Positions 1-10,060 of a stretch of DNA of 64,000 nt are shown here, piece after piece. This DNA is from Haemophilus seminalis (lineage in GTDB: Bacteria > Pseudomonadota > Gammaproteobacteria > Enterobacterales > Pasteurellaceae): contig NZ_VCED01000004.1 of the NCBI RefSeq assembly GCF_006384255.1, positions 123,527-187,526 on the forward strand. Direction: 5' to 3'. Position 1 is the first letter of the stretch. Each line of letters starts with the position of its first letter. A model generated the notes under the pieces. It saw only the letters and a list, made by a program, of their open reading frames with translations. It was not told where the DNA came from and did no database searches. The translations under genes and the position numbers were made by a program.

Positions 1-715
1 CTAAATATAGTCCATCAGGTTTTGCAGTTGGTGCCGCAAGCTGACGATTTTTTTGTTCTAGTAGCCATTTCATCCATTCAATTGATTCTTTACCTGCACC
101 AACTTCAATCAAACTCCCAACAATATTACGGACCATATGATGCACAAAAGCATTGGCTTGAATATCCACAATAATATATTGCCCAATCCGAGTAACTGAT
201 AAGTGATGAACATTACGCCACGGCGTGTTTGATTGACATTGTGCGGCACGAAAAGAGGAAAAATCATGCTCGCCTAGTAAATACTGACCAGCTTGATGCA
301 TTTTTTCTGCATCCAGATCTAAATAACAATGCGTAATTCCTCCGTGTAAAATAGCTGAGCGTAATTTATTACAATAAAGAATATAGCGATATCGACGAGC
401 CATTGCTGAAAAACGCGCATGAAATTCATCATCAACTTTTTTTGCCCAAGTAACCGCAATATCATCAGGTAAATTCGCATTTGTCCCGAATGTCCATGCT
501 TTATCAGGACGTACTGCACTAGTTTCAAAATGTACGACTTGCCCTGTTCCGCTCACCCCTGAGTCAGTTCTCCCGGCACAAAAAATTTCAATTTTTTCAT
601 TAGCAATAATGGAAAGCGCGTTTTCAAGTTGTTCTTGTATGCTACGCACATTTTCTTGGCGTTGCCAGCCGTAATAATTTGTGCCTTGATATTCAATACC
701 TAATGCAATTTTCAT
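1..715 (-). CDS. truA: tRNA pseudouridine synthase A (3' end cut by window)
   Basis: TruA converts uridines 38-40 of the tRNA anticodon arm to pseudouridine in the cytoplasm. The translation starts [20 protein letters not shown], typical of TruA. It carries the family catalytic motif as [17 protein letters not shown], whose Asp is the nucleophile in the family. Later segments [17 protein letters not shown] and the run before position 1 also fit. The C-terminal part lies outside the window. The start at 715 has no competing upstream start in a TruA-like context. It is divergent from the TonB-dependent receptor. Confidence 0.93.
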   Translation of the reverse strand, partial: MKIALGIEYQGTNYYGWQRQENVRSIQEQLENALSIIANEKIEIFCAGRTDSGVSGTGQVVHFETSAVRPDKAWTFGTNANLPDDIAVTWAKKVDDEFHARFSAMARRYRYILYCNKLRSAILHGGITHCYLDLDAEKMHQAGQYLLGEHDFSSFRAAQCQSNTPWRNVHHLSVTRIGQYIIVDIQANAFVHHMVRNIVGSLIEVGAGKESIEWMKWLLEQKNRQLAAPTAKPDGLYL

Positions 716-811
716 CTTATGCCTTATTTTTGATAGAGTGAAATTATGGTAACGCAACTTTATAGGGTACGCAAATTTCATTATGTAAGAATAAACATAT
801 TTTTTATTAAA

Positions 812-826
812 TGATAATAATTACTA
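812..826. promoter_or_regulatory. Fur box upstream of the TonB-dependent receptor
   Basis: TGATAATAATTACTA matches the 7-1-7 Fur core TGATAATNATTATCA, with the left half exact and two mismatches in the right half. It overlaps the -35 region of the promoter listed next, which fits iron repression of the receptor gene. Confidence 0.65.
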
Positions 827-855
827 TTGATGTAAATTAACCTTTTAGATATACT
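827..855 (+). promoter_or_regulatory. Sigma-70 promoter of the TonB-dependent receptor
   Basis: A -35 element TTGATG at 827-832, a 17-base spacer and a -10 element TATACT at 850-855 lie about 42 bases before the receptor start codon. The spacing is ideal and the Fur box touches the -35. Confidence 0.6.
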
Positions 856-896
856 CGCGCCTCCTTTTACCTATATCTAATCTACGGAAGCATTTT

Positions 897-3134
897 ATGA
901 AATTTAAATTAAGCCTAATTTACACCGTACTTTTTGCCGGAGTTTCTGTTTCTGCGTTAGCTGAAACGCAACATAAAGCTAGTACTGAAACGATTGAACA
1001 AATTAATGTTCAAGATACAGGTATTAAACAAAATGGCTATCAAACGACAGGAACATCCGTCGTATCAAAAGCTGAAGTACCAGTATTCGACACGCCAAAC
1101 ACAGTAAATATTCTTTCGAGCAAACTACTAGAAGATCGCAAATCTGAATCACTTATTGATGCGCTTTATAACGTCAGTGGTGTGAGTCAAGCGAATACTC
1201 TAGGAGGTATGTTTGATGCCATCCAAAAACGTGGTTTTGGTGGAAACCGCGATAACTCAATTATGCGTAACGGTTTACAAGCCGGCCCAGCTAAAAACTT
1301 TAGCGCGACAACTGAAACCGTTGAAGTTTTAAAAGGACCTGCATCTGTACTTTATGGTATTCAAGATCCAGGTGGTGTGGTTAATATCATTACTAAAAAA
1401 CCACAACAAACGCCACGTTATGTCGTTGGTGGAACCTTAGGTAATCATAGCCTCTGGGGAACGCAATTAGATTTCACTGGTGGTTTAGGAAATGGTTTTG
1501 CTTACCGCTTTATCTATGACAAACAAGAAAAAGACTACTGGCGTAATTTTGGCACAGTGAAAAATACCACTTACGCACCATCACTTTCTTGGGAAAATGA
1601 TAAAACTAAAGTGCTTCTTTCTTATGAACATAAAGATATTCTTGAGCCATTTGATCGTGGCACAAATCTTTTAACAGCAACCAATGCATTACCGGATATT
1701 CCTGTATCGCGTCGTTTAGATGAACCAAATAATGAAACAACCGCAAAAACCGATAACATTGATTTTAAAATTGAACACAAATTAAGTGATGGTTGGAAAT
1801 TAAATGCGGGTTATAGCTATGCGCGTTACAAATATTTCTACAATCAAGCTCGTATTACAAATATTAACGTTACAGATATCGCTATCCCTGCTGTTAAAAA
1901 TAAAAAGGGCGAGATTACCTCTCCTGAATTAAGCGCGCGTCATGCACGCCGAGCTATTGAACAGCAACAAGGCGATCAACGCGTTCATAGCGGTACATTA
2001 AATATCGTTGGTGAATTTGGTATTGGTGATATTGCTAACCGCTTTGTAGCCGGTATTGATGCAATGCGTAATATTCGTGATCTTGGTCCTATTTATAACC
2101 AAGGCATCATGAATTCTGATATCAATATTCATAATCCAAACTATACCAGCCCTGTTGCGGAACATAAAAATGGTAACGGCAACGCCTATCAATATAACTA
2201 TCTCAAAACTGTTGGTGTTTATATTCAAGATACCGCCTACTTTACAGATAACTTTATTATGACGGGCGGTTTACGTTATGAGTATTTTGATCAATTTGCA
2301 GGGCGTCATTGCTTAAATGCGGCAAACTGTAAAAAAGGTCAAAATCTAACAAAAACCGGAAATACCGATCAACACGATGGTAAATTATTGTATCAATTAG
2401 GTGCCGTATATAAATTTACCCCACATATTGCGACCTTTGCAAACTACTCGGAGTCTTTCCGTCCACAAATGAGTGTGGCGACACCCGTTAGTGGAGATTT
2501 AAAACCTGAACAAGGTAAATCCTTTGAAATTGGTGCAAAATATGAAAACTCAGGTTTCAATGCTACACTTGCATTATTCAATATCAGCAAACGTAATGTG
2601 GCTGAGGCTGTTGGTTCGGGTTCAAATGCACAATTAAATATCGTCGGCAAACAACGTTCTCGTGGTGCGGAATTCGATCTTAATGGTCAAATTACGGATA
2701 GTCTAAGCGTAGCGGCTAACTATACATACACCAAAGTAAAATCACTTGAAAATGAACTTTATCCTGATGCGGTAAATCGACAACTTTCTGGTGTACCAAA
2801 ACATCAAGCTTCCTTATTCTTAGCTTATAACGTAGGTGAATTTGATTTTGGCAACATCCGTGTTGGTGGTGGCGCTCGTTATTTAGGTTCCTGGTATGCC
2901 TACAATAATACTTATACAAAAGCATACAAATTACCTCATGCCGTGGTATATGATGCCTTTATTGCTTATGATACTAAAATCTCTGGCAAGAAAGTGTCTT
3001 TCCAACTTAACGGTAAAAACTTAACAAATAAAACTTACTATCCATCCACCTCTGGTAATGCAACAAACACGTTAATACCTGTTGCATTAGGTTATGGACG
3101 TGAATTTATCTTCAACACTAAAGTTGAGTTTTAA
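897..3134 (+). CDS. TonB-dependent siderophore (ferrichrome-type) outer membrane receptor
   Basis: This is an outer membrane gated channel for iron-siderophore uptake powered by TonB/ExbBD. Residues 1-22 form a Sec signal peptide ending in a plausible ALA cleavage site. A TonB-box-like segment (ETIEQINVQ) lies near residues 31-39. A plug domain follows with the hallmark [12 protein letters not shown] at about 143-154 and [11 protein letters not shown] just after it. The rest is a beta barrel ending in a C-terminal Phe, as outer membrane proteins do. At 745 aa it is the usual length for the FhuA-like siderophore receptor family. The GGAAG ribosome site at 886-890 supports the ATG at 897. The ABC gene follows 62 bases after a hairpin. 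The substrate cannot be told from sequence; a xenosiderophore such as ferrichrome is the family-based guess. Confidence 0.88.
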   Translation: MKFKLSLIYTVLFAGVSVSALAETQHKASTETIEQINVQDTGIKQNGYQTTGTSVVSKAEVPVFDTPNTVNILSSKLLEDRKSESLIDALYNVSGVSQANTLGGMFDAIQKRGFGGNRDNSIMRNGLQAGPAKNFSATTETVEVLKGPASVLYGIQDPGGVVNIITKKPQQTPRYVVGGTLGNHSLWGTQLDFTGGLGNGFAYRFIYDKQEKDYWRNFGTVKNTTYAPSLSWENDKTKVLLSYEHKDILEPFDRGTNLLTATNALPDIPVSRRLDEPNNETTAKTDNIDFKIEHKLSDGWKLNAGYSYARYKYFYNQARITNINVTDIAIPAVKNKKGEITSPELSARHARRAIEQQQGDQRVHSGTLNIVGEFGIGDIANRFVAGIDAMRNIRDLGPIYNQGIMNSDINIHNPNYTSPVAEHKNGNGNAYQYNYLKTVGVYIQDTAYFTDNFIMTGGLRYEYFDQFAGRHCLNAANCKKGQNLTKTGNTDQHDGKLLYQLGAVYKFTPHIATFANYSESFRPQMSVATPVSGDLKPEQGKSFEIGAKYENSGFNATLALFNISKRNVAEAVGSGSNAQLNIVGKQRSRGAEFDLNGQITDSLSVAANYTYTKVKSLENELYPDAVNRQLSGVPKHQASLFLAYNVGEFDFGNIRVGGGARYLGSWYAYNNTYTKAYKLPHAVVYDAFIAYDTKISGKKVSFQLNGKNLTNKTYYPSTSGNATNTLIPVALGYGREFIFNTKVEF

Positions 3135-3150
3135 TTGAGCGCACAATACG

Positions 3151-3176
3151 AGGGCGAATATTTCGCCCTTTTTGTT
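3151..3176 (+). terminator. Rho-independent terminator after the receptor gene
   Basis: AGGGCGAA, loop TAT, TTCGCCCT, then TTTTGTTTT. It sits 16 bases after the receptor stop. Read-through into the ABC gene is still possible. Confidence 0.75.
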
Positions 3177-3196
3177 TTGACTTTTATGGATAATAA

Positions 3197-4963
3197 ATGA
3201 ACTGGCAAACCGAACTTAATAATAGTTTAAACTGGATTTTAACCGCACTTTTTTGGGTGATATTGTGCTTTAGCGTAACAATGTTAGCCTTAAAACAAAC
3301 TACTTTCGGCAAAAAATTCTGGTGTATCGTCTCTCCATTAATAAACAAAAAAACAAGCATTAAACTAATTTTAATGCTGTTAGTACTCTTTATGATGATA
3401 TTGCTGGAAGTTAGATTTAGTGTGCTTAATTCATTTTTTTACAATGGATTGTATAGCTCAATGCAAGAATTAAACATTGAGAAATTTTGGTTCTTTGCAA
3501 AACTAAATGTTCTTCTTGTGGTAGCACAAGTTATACATGCCATTGCTGATTACTTCTTTCAACAAGTTTTTGAAATTCGTTGGTTGGAAAGCCTTAATGC
3601 AACACTTATTAAACGCTGGCTAAATAAGAAAAAATACTATCGCCTGAAATACGAACGAGATTTACCAGATAATATCGATCAACGTATTGAACAAGATGCG
3701 AGAGAATTTATTACCAGTACGGTACAAATTGTGCGAGGCGTGATTAACTCAGTGCTCACGACCATTGAATTTACGATTATTTTATGGTCACTTTCTGGCG
3801 TATTAACTTTATTTGGATTTAATATTGAAAAAGGCGTCGTTTTCTTCATTTATGCCTTTATTATTTTTGCAACACTCATGTCCGTGTGGATTGGTCGCCC
3901 ACTAATTAAGTTAAATTTTACAAAAGAGAAACTCAATGGCGATTATCGTTATTCCTTAATCCGTGTACGAGACAATGCAGAAAGCATTGCTTTTTATAAT
4001 GGCGAACCAAAAGAACAAACTTTCTTACAATATCAATTTCGTCAGATTATTCATAACCGTTGGGCTATTGTATTAAAAATGCTTGGATTGGATGGATTTA
4101 ATTCTGGAGTTACTCGAGTTGCAAAACTCTTACCATTAATGTTACAAGCACCACGTTTCTTTGCAGGACAAATTAAACTTGGTGATATGCATCAAACTGT
4201 ACAGGCTTTTAACCGGTTAATGACTGCCCTTTCATTTTTTAGATTATTTTATGAGCAATTTACACTCTATCAGGCTCGTTTAAACCGTTTATATGGTTTT
4301 ATGAAAAAAATGGATGATTTAGATAATCAAGCGTTTTATCAACCATTTCTATGTTCTCATCGTGTCGCATTAAAAGACTTTGGAATTAAAGATGAAAAAG
4401 GTCGTGTATTACTTAATAATTTAAATATTAATTTAGTTAATGGCGATGCACTATTAATTCAGGGCGCATCAGGCACAGGGAAAACTTCATTATTAAAAGC
4501 AATTGCGGGAATTTATCCTTTTGAAACGATTGGTATTGCAGAACATCCTTGTACTGGAAGTTTATTCTTACCACAACGTCCTTACATGCCACAAGGCACT
4601 TTACGGGAAGCAATTTGTTATCCTAATATCAATCCCAACCATCCAGATCTAATTCAAACAATGGAAGATTGTGCCTTAGGTAAATATATCCATGCCCTTG
4701 ATCATATAAATGACTGGCAAGTTATTTTATCCCCGGGAGAATTACAACGTGTTGCCTTTATTCGTATTTTACTCACTAAACCCGATGTCGTATTTTTAGA
4801 TGAAACAACATCTGCATTAGATGAAACAACTGAGTATTTGCTCTATCGAAAAATTCGATATCATTTACCTGAAATGATTATTTTAAGTATAGGCCATAGA
4901 AGTACACTTCAACAATTCCACAATAAACAATTGAAATTAGATATATGTTTATTATGTGAATAA
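3197..4963 (+). CDS. ABC transporter, fused SbmA/YddA-type membrane and ATPase domains
   Basis: This is an inner membrane transporter with a fused permease (about residues 1-330, several hydrophobic helices) and a C-terminal nucleotide-binding domain. Walker A is GASGTGKTS at about residue 422, the signature is LSPGELQR at about 510, and Walker B is VVFLDE at about 532. The layout is that of the ABC_membrane_2 / YddA / SbmA / ABCD family, some members of which move cobalamin, peptides or siderophores. At 588 aa it has normal length and is full-length. Its position just after an iron-regulated TonB receptor suggests a role with that receptor's ligand, for example internalising or recycling a siderophore; this is inference. 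A uptake-signal core lies inside the gene at 3242-3250. Confidence 0.85.
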   Translation: MNWQTELNNSLNWILTALFWVILCFSVTMLALKQTTFGKKFWCIVSPLINKKTSIKLILMLLVLFMMILLEVRFSVLNSFFYNGLYSSMQELNIEKFWFFAKLNVLLVVAQVIHAIADYFFQQVFEIRWLESLNATLIKRWLNKKKYYRLKYERDLPDNIDQRIEQDAREFITSTVQIVRGVINSVLTTIEFTIILWSLSGVLTLFGFNIEKGVVFFIYAFIIFATLMSVWIGRPLIKLNFTKEKLNGDYRYSLIRVRDNAESIAFYNGEPKEQTFLQYQFRQIIHNRWAIVLKMLGLDGFNSGVTRVAKLLPLMLQAPRFFAGQIKLGDMHQTVQAFNRLMTALSFFRLFYEQFTLYQARLNRLYGFMKKMDDLDNQAFYQPFLCSHRVALKDFGIKDEKGRVLLNNLNINLVNGDALLIQGASGTGKTSLLKAIAGIYPFETIGIAEHPCTGSLFLPQRPYMPQGTLREAICYPNINPNHPDLIQTMEDCALGKYIHALDHINDWQVILSPGELQRVAFIRILLTKPDVVFLDETTSALDETTEYLLYRKIRYHLPEMIILSIGHRSTLQQFHNKQLKLDICLLCE

Positions 4964-4992
4964 TCGTTTATTCTAACATATTTTAGATAATA

Positions 4993-5019
4993 AAAAAGCG
5001 AACCAAACGTTCGCTTTTT
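4993..5019. terminator. Bidirectional terminator between ABC transporter and slyB
   Basis: The stem AAAAAGCGAA/TTCGCTTTTT has A and T runs on both sides and lies between two convergent genes. Confidence 0.8.
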
Positions 5020-5032
5020 ATTAAAATTTAAT

Positions 5033-5497
5033 TTATAGCACTGAAACATTAAGATTAGAACCGCCACCAACAATTCTAACTCGTTTTCCAGCAACAAAAC
5101 TCGAATCAGCCTTTTGAACAACGACAATCTCTTGACCATCGTCTTTCTTAATCACTAATTCAGCACCGTTTACTTGACTCATTTTTTCTTCGATTTTGCT
5201 TCCAGCTACTGCACCGCCGATCGCTCCAACTACTGCTGCAATAGCTTGACCACGACCTCCGCCAATTGCACTACCTGCAATACCACCTAAAGCACCACCA
5301 CCAAGCGTACCAACAACACCTTGATTATCAGCTTGGATTTTAACAGGACGCACAGAAACAATCGTACCATAAGTAATTGAACGAGCTTCTTTAGCTTGAG
5401 ATGCACTATAAACATCACCGCTGAAAACATCAGTATTTGCACAACCAGTTACACTAAAAGCAACTAACAATGCCAATGCCATACTTGTTTTTTTCAT
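5033..5497 (-). CDS. slyB: SlyB-family glycine-zipper outer membrane lipoprotein
   Basis: This 154-aa lipoprotein has a type II signal peptide with lipobox VTGC (Cys 19). A glycine-rich two-helix zipper (GTLGGGALGGIAGSAIGGG and VGAIGGAVAG) lies at about residues 63-100, and a small C-terminal beta module follows. It is the PCP/SlyB family (17-kDa antigen type) that resides in the outer membrane and helps keep membrane integrity under stress. The next gene upstream is another small lipoprotein, in the same direction 25 bases away. Confidence 0.9.
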   Translation of the reverse strand: MKKTSMALALLVAFSVTGCANTDVFSGDVYSASQAKEARSITYGTIVSVRPVKIQADNQGVVGTLGGGALGGIAGSAIGGGRGQAIAAVVGAIGGAVAGSKIEEKMSQVNGAELVIKKDDGQEIVVVQKADSSFVAGKRVRIVGGGSNLNVSVL

Positions 5498-5522
5498 ATG
5501 CTATGTTCCCTCTGAAAAGGAA

Positions 5523-5819
5523 TTAAAGTGGATTTCTCGGAGAAAAAGTTGAAATGTTTTTAGTATTACCATTGTCAGATACTAAAACACAAGCACCAAC
5601 AACTAAGGTTGAATCATACTTGTGAGTAAGCACAACTTGCTCACCATCTTGTTGACGGCCTGAACAATCATTTTTACGGATGGTTAATTTAAGATTTTCA
5701 CCTTCCATTTGGCTAAAAACGATTTGACCTTTATAAGCATTTTCATCTTTTTGGAAAGAAGAACAAGCACTTAAACCTACAGCTGCTAAAACCGCTAATG
5801 CAAGAGATAATTTTTTCAT
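5523..5819 (-). CDS. Small lipoprotein of unknown function, SlyB-like C-terminal module
   Basis: This 98-aa product has a clear lipoprotein signal peptide (lipobox LSAC, Cys 19). I do not recognise a named family. Its mature part resembles the C-terminal module of the adjacent SlyB: LTIRKND...GEQVVLTHKYDSTLVVGACVLV aligns with LVIKKDDGQEIVVVQKADSSFVAGKRVRIV in SlyB, but the glycine zipper is absent and two extra Cys (about 53 and 77) could form a disulfide. It lies between yecM (4-base gap) and slyB, probably in one transcript. Confidence 0.75.
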   Translation of the reverse strand: MKKLSLALAVLAAVGLSACSSFQKDENAYKGQIVFSQMEGENLKLTIRKNDCSGRQQDGEQVVLTHKYDSTLVVGACVLVSDNGNTKNISTFSPRNPL

Positions 5820-5823
5820 TTTG

Positions 5824-6393
5824 CTAAACCTCGAGTATTTTCTTTATAGAATAAGGATGAACCTTAATACAAGTATGATTTGATGTCTTATCAACAAAAC
5901 TTACTGCAATAGATGGATTAGGCAATCTCTCGCCATCCACTTTAGGCTCGCTCACTTTAATGGTTAATTGAGTTAATTCGCTCCATAAAAAACGCATATT
6001 AATACGCTGTACCCATTCATTTATCGATTCATTCGGTAAAAATGGCATTACAACCTCAATATGCTCCCAACCTTCTACAGGATACTGCTTATTTTTAGGG
6101 AACGGTAGTTCAATAACATCAACGAACTGATTAGCGAACTTCACTGCTTTTTCTAACTGAATTAGATAAATCTTACGTCCGTTGACAATGTTATCGGATA
6201 AAATTCTACCGTATTTCAATAAAAGTGTCAGCCAGTTTTTTGCATTTTGTTCATTATTTACACGCACGGCAAGGTGATCGATCTCATAATTTGAAAAATC
6301 GATTGACATCATTTGAGCTAATTGTTGAATTTTTTTTTCAAATTCCGCCAAATCAGAAAAAAGTGCGGGTGATTTTTCCTGTAAATTTGTCAT
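5824..6393 (-). CDS. yecM: YecM family protein (VOC-fold)
   Basis: This 189-aa protein is of the YecM family, whose structure belongs to the vicinal oxygen chelate fold; its biochemical function is unknown. Recognisable parts are YEIDHLAVRV near residue 37, GRKIYLIQL, FVDVIELPFPK and GWEHIEVVMP, then PNPSIAVSF and a C-terminal HP motif (KVHPYSIKKIL). It is divergent from argS with about 79 bases between the start codons. Confidence 0.88.
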   Translation of the reverse strand: MTNLQEKSPALFSDLAEFEKKIQQLAQMMSIDFSNYEIDHLAVRVNNEQNAKNWLTLLLKYGRILSDNIVNGRKIYLIQLEKAVKFANQFVDVIELPFPKNKQYPVEGWEHIEVVMPFLPNESINEWVQRINMRFLWSELTQLTIKVSEPKVDGERLPNPSIAVSFVDKTSNHTCIKVHPYSIKKILEV

Positions 6394-6472
6394 TTTGTCC
6401 CTTTGAGAAACTCATAAAGAACGGTATCATAGCCGATTATTTTCATTATTCAATTTGAACATAGGAAAAAAC

Positions 6473-8206
6473 GTGAATATTCAATCTATTTTATCCGACA
6501 AAATCAAACAAGCTATGATTCTTGCTGGAGCAGATCAATCTTGCGATGCGCTTGTTCGTCAATCAGGAAAACCACAATTTGGCGATTATCAAGCCAATGG
6601 CATTATGGCTGCGGCGAAAAAATTAGGTTTAAATCCACGAGAATTTGCTCAAAAAGTTTTAGATAATGCTCAACTATCTGATATTGCAGAAAAATTAGAA
6701 ATCGCAGGGCCGGGCTTTATCAATATTTTCTTAAATCCAACTTGGCTAACAACTGAAGTTTCAACTGCGCTTTCCCAAAAAAATTTAGGCATTCAAGCTA
6801 CTGATAAACAAACTGTTGTGATTGATTATTCATCTCCAAACGTAGCAAAAGAAATGCATGTAGGTCACTTGCGCTCTACTATCATTGGTGATGCGGTTGT
6901 AAGAACCCTGGAATTTTTAGGTCACAATGTCATTCGAGCAAACCATGTTGGTGACTGGGGAACGCAATTCGGAATGCTTATTGCTTATCTTGAAAAAATG
7001 CAAAACGAGCATGCGAGTGAAATGGAATTACAAGATCTTGAAGCCTTTTATCGCGAAGCCAAAAAACACTACGATGAAGATGAAGTATTCGCAGAAAAAG
7101 CGCGTAATTATGTTGTGAAATTACAAGGTGGTGATGAATATTGTCGAGCGATGTGGAAACGTTTAGTTGACATCACCATGCAACAAAATCAGCACAACTA
7201 TGATCGCTTAAATGTGACTTTAACCGAAAAAGATGTGATGGGCGAAAGTCTTTATAATCCTATGTTACCAAGCATCGTAGAAGATCTTAAAAAACAAGGC
7301 TTAGCTGTAGAAGATGATGGTGCATTGGTTGTTTATTTGGATGAATTCAAAAATAAAGAAGGTGACCCAATGGGCGTAATCGTTCAGAAAAAAGATGGCG
7401 GTTTCCTTTACACTACAACCGATATTGCTGCAGCAAAATATCGTTATGAAACATTAAAAGCTGATCGCGCACTTGTTTTTTCAGATACTCGCCAAAGCCA
7501 ACATATGCAACAAGCTTGGTTAATTACTCGTAAAGCAGGTTATGTACCAGACAGTTTCTCTTTGGAGCATAAAAACTTTGGGATGATGCTTGGTAAAGAT
7601 GGCAAACCATTTAAAACCCGTACCGGTGGCACGGTGAAATTAGCCGATCTATTAGATGAAGCAATTGAACGCGCTACTGTATTAATTAATGAAAAAAATA
7701 CAAATTTATCTAATGATGAAAAAGAAGCCGTGATTGAGGCTATCGGTATTGGTGCGGTGAAATATGCGGATCTCTCCAAAAACCGTACTACTGATTACGT
7801 TTTTGATTGGGATAACATGTTAAGCTTTGAAGGTAACACTGCGCCTTATATGCAATATGCCTATACTCGAATTCGTTCGATCTTTAATAAAACAGATATA
7901 AATTCGACCGCACTTTTGGCTGCACCTTTAACGCTTGAAGATGATAAAGAAAGAGCACTTGCAATTAAACTTCTACAATTTGAAGAAGCGGTGCAAACAG
8001 TCGGAAAAGAAGGCACACCACACGTGCTTTGTGCTTATTTATACGAACTAGCAGGCATATTCTCGTCATTCTATGAACATTGCCCAATTTTAAATGCTGA
8101 AGATGAGTCCGTAAAATTAAGCCGTTTGAAATTGGCATTATTAACGGAAAAAACCTTAAAACAAGGTTTAGAGTTACTCGGTATTAAAACCGTAGAAAAA
8201 ATGTAA
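6473..8206 (+). CDS. argS: Arginyl-tRNA synthetase
   Basis: This class I synthetase charges tRNA-Arg. I chose the GTG at 6473 because the protein then begins [20 protein letters not shown], matching the family, and an AGGA site sits just upstream. The length becomes 577 aa, the same as E. coli ArgS. The HIGH-type motif appears as HVGH after SSPNVAKEM, followed by the DALR C-terminal anticodon-binding domain ([13 protein letters not shown] onwards). A uptake-signal core lies inside at 7907. Confidence 0.97.
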   Translation: MNIQSILSDKIKQAMILAGADQSCDALVRQSGKPQFGDYQANGIMAAAKKLGLNPREFAQKVLDNAQLSDIAEKLEIAGPGFINIFLNPTWLTTEVSTALSQKNLGIQATDKQTVVIDYSSPNVAKEMHVGHLRSTIIGDAVVRTLEFLGHNVIRANHVGDWGTQFGMLIAYLEKMQNEHASEMELQDLEAFYREAKKHYDEDEVFAEKARNYVVKLQGGDEYCRAMWKRLVDITMQQNQHNYDRLNVTLTEKDVMGESLYNPMLPSIVEDLKKQGLAVEDDGALVVYLDEFKNKEGDPMGVIVQKKDGGFLYTTTDIAAAKYRYETLKADRALVFSDTRQSQHMQQAWLITRKAGYVPDSFSLEHKNFGMMLGKDGKPFKTRTGGTVKLADLLDEAIERATVLINEKNTNLSNDEKEAVIEAIGIGAVKYADLSKNRTTDYVFDWDNMLSFEGNTAPYMQYAYTRIRSIFNKTDINSTALLAAPLTLEDDKERALAIKLLQFEEAVQTVGKEGTPHVLCAYLYELAGIFSSFYEHCPILNAEDESVKLSRLKLALLTEKTLKQGLELLGIKTVEKM

Positions 8207-8219
8207 TTTAGATAATTAA

Positions 8220-8247
8220 AATCCCTTTCTTACGAAAGGGATTTTTT
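8220..8247 (+). terminator. Terminator of argS
   Basis: The stem AATCCCTTTC/GAAAGGGATT with loop TTAC is followed by a T run, 13 bases after the argS stop. Confidence 0.85.
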
Positions 8248-8261
8248 ATGCTTATTTACAG

Positions 8262-8289
8262 AATAAAAAAAGTGCCCCAATGGGGCACT
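8262..8289 (-). terminator. Terminator for the leftward lysine exporter transcript
   Basis: AGTGCCCC/GGGGCACT forms an 8-bp stem with a run of A on its left, which is a T run on the minus strand. It lies about 150 bases past the exporter stop. I see no gene in the stretch 8290-8441 between them. Confidence 0.65.
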
Positions 8290-8441
8290 ACTCGGAAAGC
8301 AAAATAGATGTCGGCTATTTAAGATAGCACTTGTTTTTAGTGGTTTCAGAATAAAGAAATCCGATCAGTTATGCAAATACATATTTTCAGATTTGTGAAG
8401 TTGGTCACGATTTTTTTATCAAAATCAAGTTTTTTAAGCTT

Positions 8442-9359
8442 TTAAATAGGAAAACTCGAGAAAAAGACTAATAACAGCGGTGGTAATAAATTTGTCACCA
8501 TACCAAAAGAAATGGCGATAGGCGTTACTTCAATTCCACCTGATTTTTGAATAATCGGCAATGTACAATCTAGTGCCGTTGCGCCTGTAATCCCAATAGC
8601 TGTAGAGCGATAATGTTGCATAAACAATGGAATCAAAAATAAACTCAAAATTTCACGCGATAAATCATTGAAAAAGGCAATGCTCCCCTGAATCGGCCCC
8701 CAAGCATTTGTCAACACGACGCTTGATAAAGAATACCAACCAAATCCCGATGAAAAGGCTAAACCTTGAGTAATCGGCATACTTAGAAAAAATGACGAAA
8801 TAACACCACCGACTAAAGAACTTAGGGTAAAAATTGCCCCCATCGTTAAACCTTGCTTGTTTAATAAGACTTCTTTCAAGGAAATACCGTTATTGCGAAG
8901 CTGAATCCCGACAAAAAAGATCAACGCAATAAGCACGTAAAGATTGGAACCATGTGGGAAATGCAACCAATCATTGCACAACCAACCTAAAACAATACCG
9001 ATAATTACCGCACTTAATAATTTAATTGAGTCCATTAACGAATGCCAACGAGATGGTAATTCTCCCTGCAAGTAATTAACTGGCTTAGGCAAAGTGCGGT
9101 CATAAATAGCCAAGCCTACGATATTACAAGTCAAAATAATAGCCGATAGCCCTAAAGCGGTCATACCAATAATTGGCAATTTTTGTTCTAAATGCTCTAG
9201 CTGCCCAAGCATAAACCCCATCATAAATAAAATGATGTAAAGCAATAACATTACAATTTTATTAATGAATGACAACGCATTTTGATTCTGTATTTTGACT
9301 AAGTAACCCAGTACCATCGGCACAAGCACAATGAGTAGTCCGTTAATTATTTCTTCCAT
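8442..9359 (-). CDS. lysO: LysO-family lysine exporter
   Basis: This inner membrane protein of about 305 aa has eight or more hydrophobic helices. It is the YbjE/LysO (DUF340) family, which exports L-lysine and toxic lysine analogues. Typical segments include LGWLCNDW, FFVGIQLRNNGISLKEVLLNKQ, GFGWYSLSSV and TALDCTLPIIQKSGG. An AAGGAA ribosome site lies directly before the ATG at 9359, so I prefer that to a GTG four codons upstream. A lysine-riboswitch-controlled transporter also sits in this window (24.7 kb). Two uptake-signal cores (9007, 9092) lie inside. Confidence 0.85.
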   Translation of the reverse strand: MEEIINGLLIVLVPMVLGYLVKIQNQNALSFINKIVMLLLYIILFMMGFMLGQLEHLEQKLPIIGMTALGLSAIILTCNIVGLAIYDRTLPKPVNYLQGELPSRWHSLMDSIKLLSAVIIGIVLGWLCNDWLHFPHGSNLYVLIALIFFVGIQLRNNGISLKEVLLNKQGLTMGAIFTLSSLVGGVISSFFLSMPITQGLAFSSGFGWYSLSSVVLTNAWGPIQGSIAFFNDLSREILSLFLIPLFMQHYRSTAIGITGATALDCTLPIIQKSGGIEVTPIAISFGMVTNLLPPLLLVFFSSFPI

Positions 9360-9502
9360 TGTTTCCTTCACAAATACTGGTTTTATCTGCTCTTTAAAAG
9401 CAAATTTAACAACTATTCAAACGATATAAGTGTTATTTATAATATATAATTTTCATCAATCTACCAAATTCCCAATGAAAGAATATCTACGTTATGCCAG
9501 AA

Positions 9503-9542
9503 ATAAAAAAGCGGCTGGTTAAATTTTAATTACCAGCCGCTT
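9503..9542 (-). terminator. Terminator of the msrAB-ccdA-tlpA operon
   Basis: AAGCGGCTGGT/ACCAGCCGCTT is an 11-bp perfect stem followed on the minus strand by a T run. It ends directly after the last gene of the operon. Confidence 0.85.
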
Positions 9543-9546
9543 GATT

Positions 9547-10017
9547 TTATTTCTCAATAAACTTAATTATTTGCTCCCGTCCTAAATGTCCTGGCACAGT
9601 TTTCTTCACATTTAAATCAGCATCTAAAAATAGATTAAACGGATAACCTCGAACATGAACACGATCAATAATTTCACCATTTTCATCTAGCAAGACTTTA
9701 ATATTTTTATATTCTAGCCCTTTGTACCATTCAATAAAATCAGCCGGTGATTTTTCGCCTTTATGACCTGGCGAAACAATAGTTATGACTTCAAATCCAC
9801 GATCTTTTTCCGCACTTAAATCATCAATTTCAGCTAATCCCGCCAAGCAAATCGGACACCAAGATGCCCACATTTTTACATACACAGGTTTGCCTTTATA
9901 TTGGCTTAAAGTAACTGGCTGATTGTTTAAATCTTTGAGTTGCACATCCGCCAAATTCGTTTGTGCAAAAGCGTTTAGGCTGAATGCCATTAAAAATATT
10001 GATAGTAGTTTTTTCAT
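9547..10017 (-). CDS. Periplasmic TlpA-like thioredoxin
   Basis: This is a 156-aa exported thioredoxin-fold protein. Residues 1-18 are a signal peptide (ends AFA). The active site is WCPIC at 53-57, and the cis-proline loop appears as VRGYPFNLFL. It probably takes electrons from CcdA and passes them to the periplasmic MsrAB encoded in the same operon, the same division of labour as the thioredoxin domain of neisserial PilB, MsrA and MsrB. It is the third gene of the msrAB-ccdA-tlpA transcript, 43 bases after ccdA. Confidence 0.9.
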   Translation of the reverse strand: MKKLLSIFLMAFSLNAFAQTNLADVQLKDLNNQPVTLSQYKGKPVYVKMWASWCPICLAGLAEIDDLSAEKDRGFEVITIVSPGHKGEKSPADFIEWYKGLEYKNIKVLLDENGEIIDRVHVRGYPFNLFLDADLNVKKTVPGHLGREQIIKFIEK

Positions 10018-10060
10018 TGTTTTTTTCCTTTTAATAGATTTCTTTTGTTGAGGTTATGCC

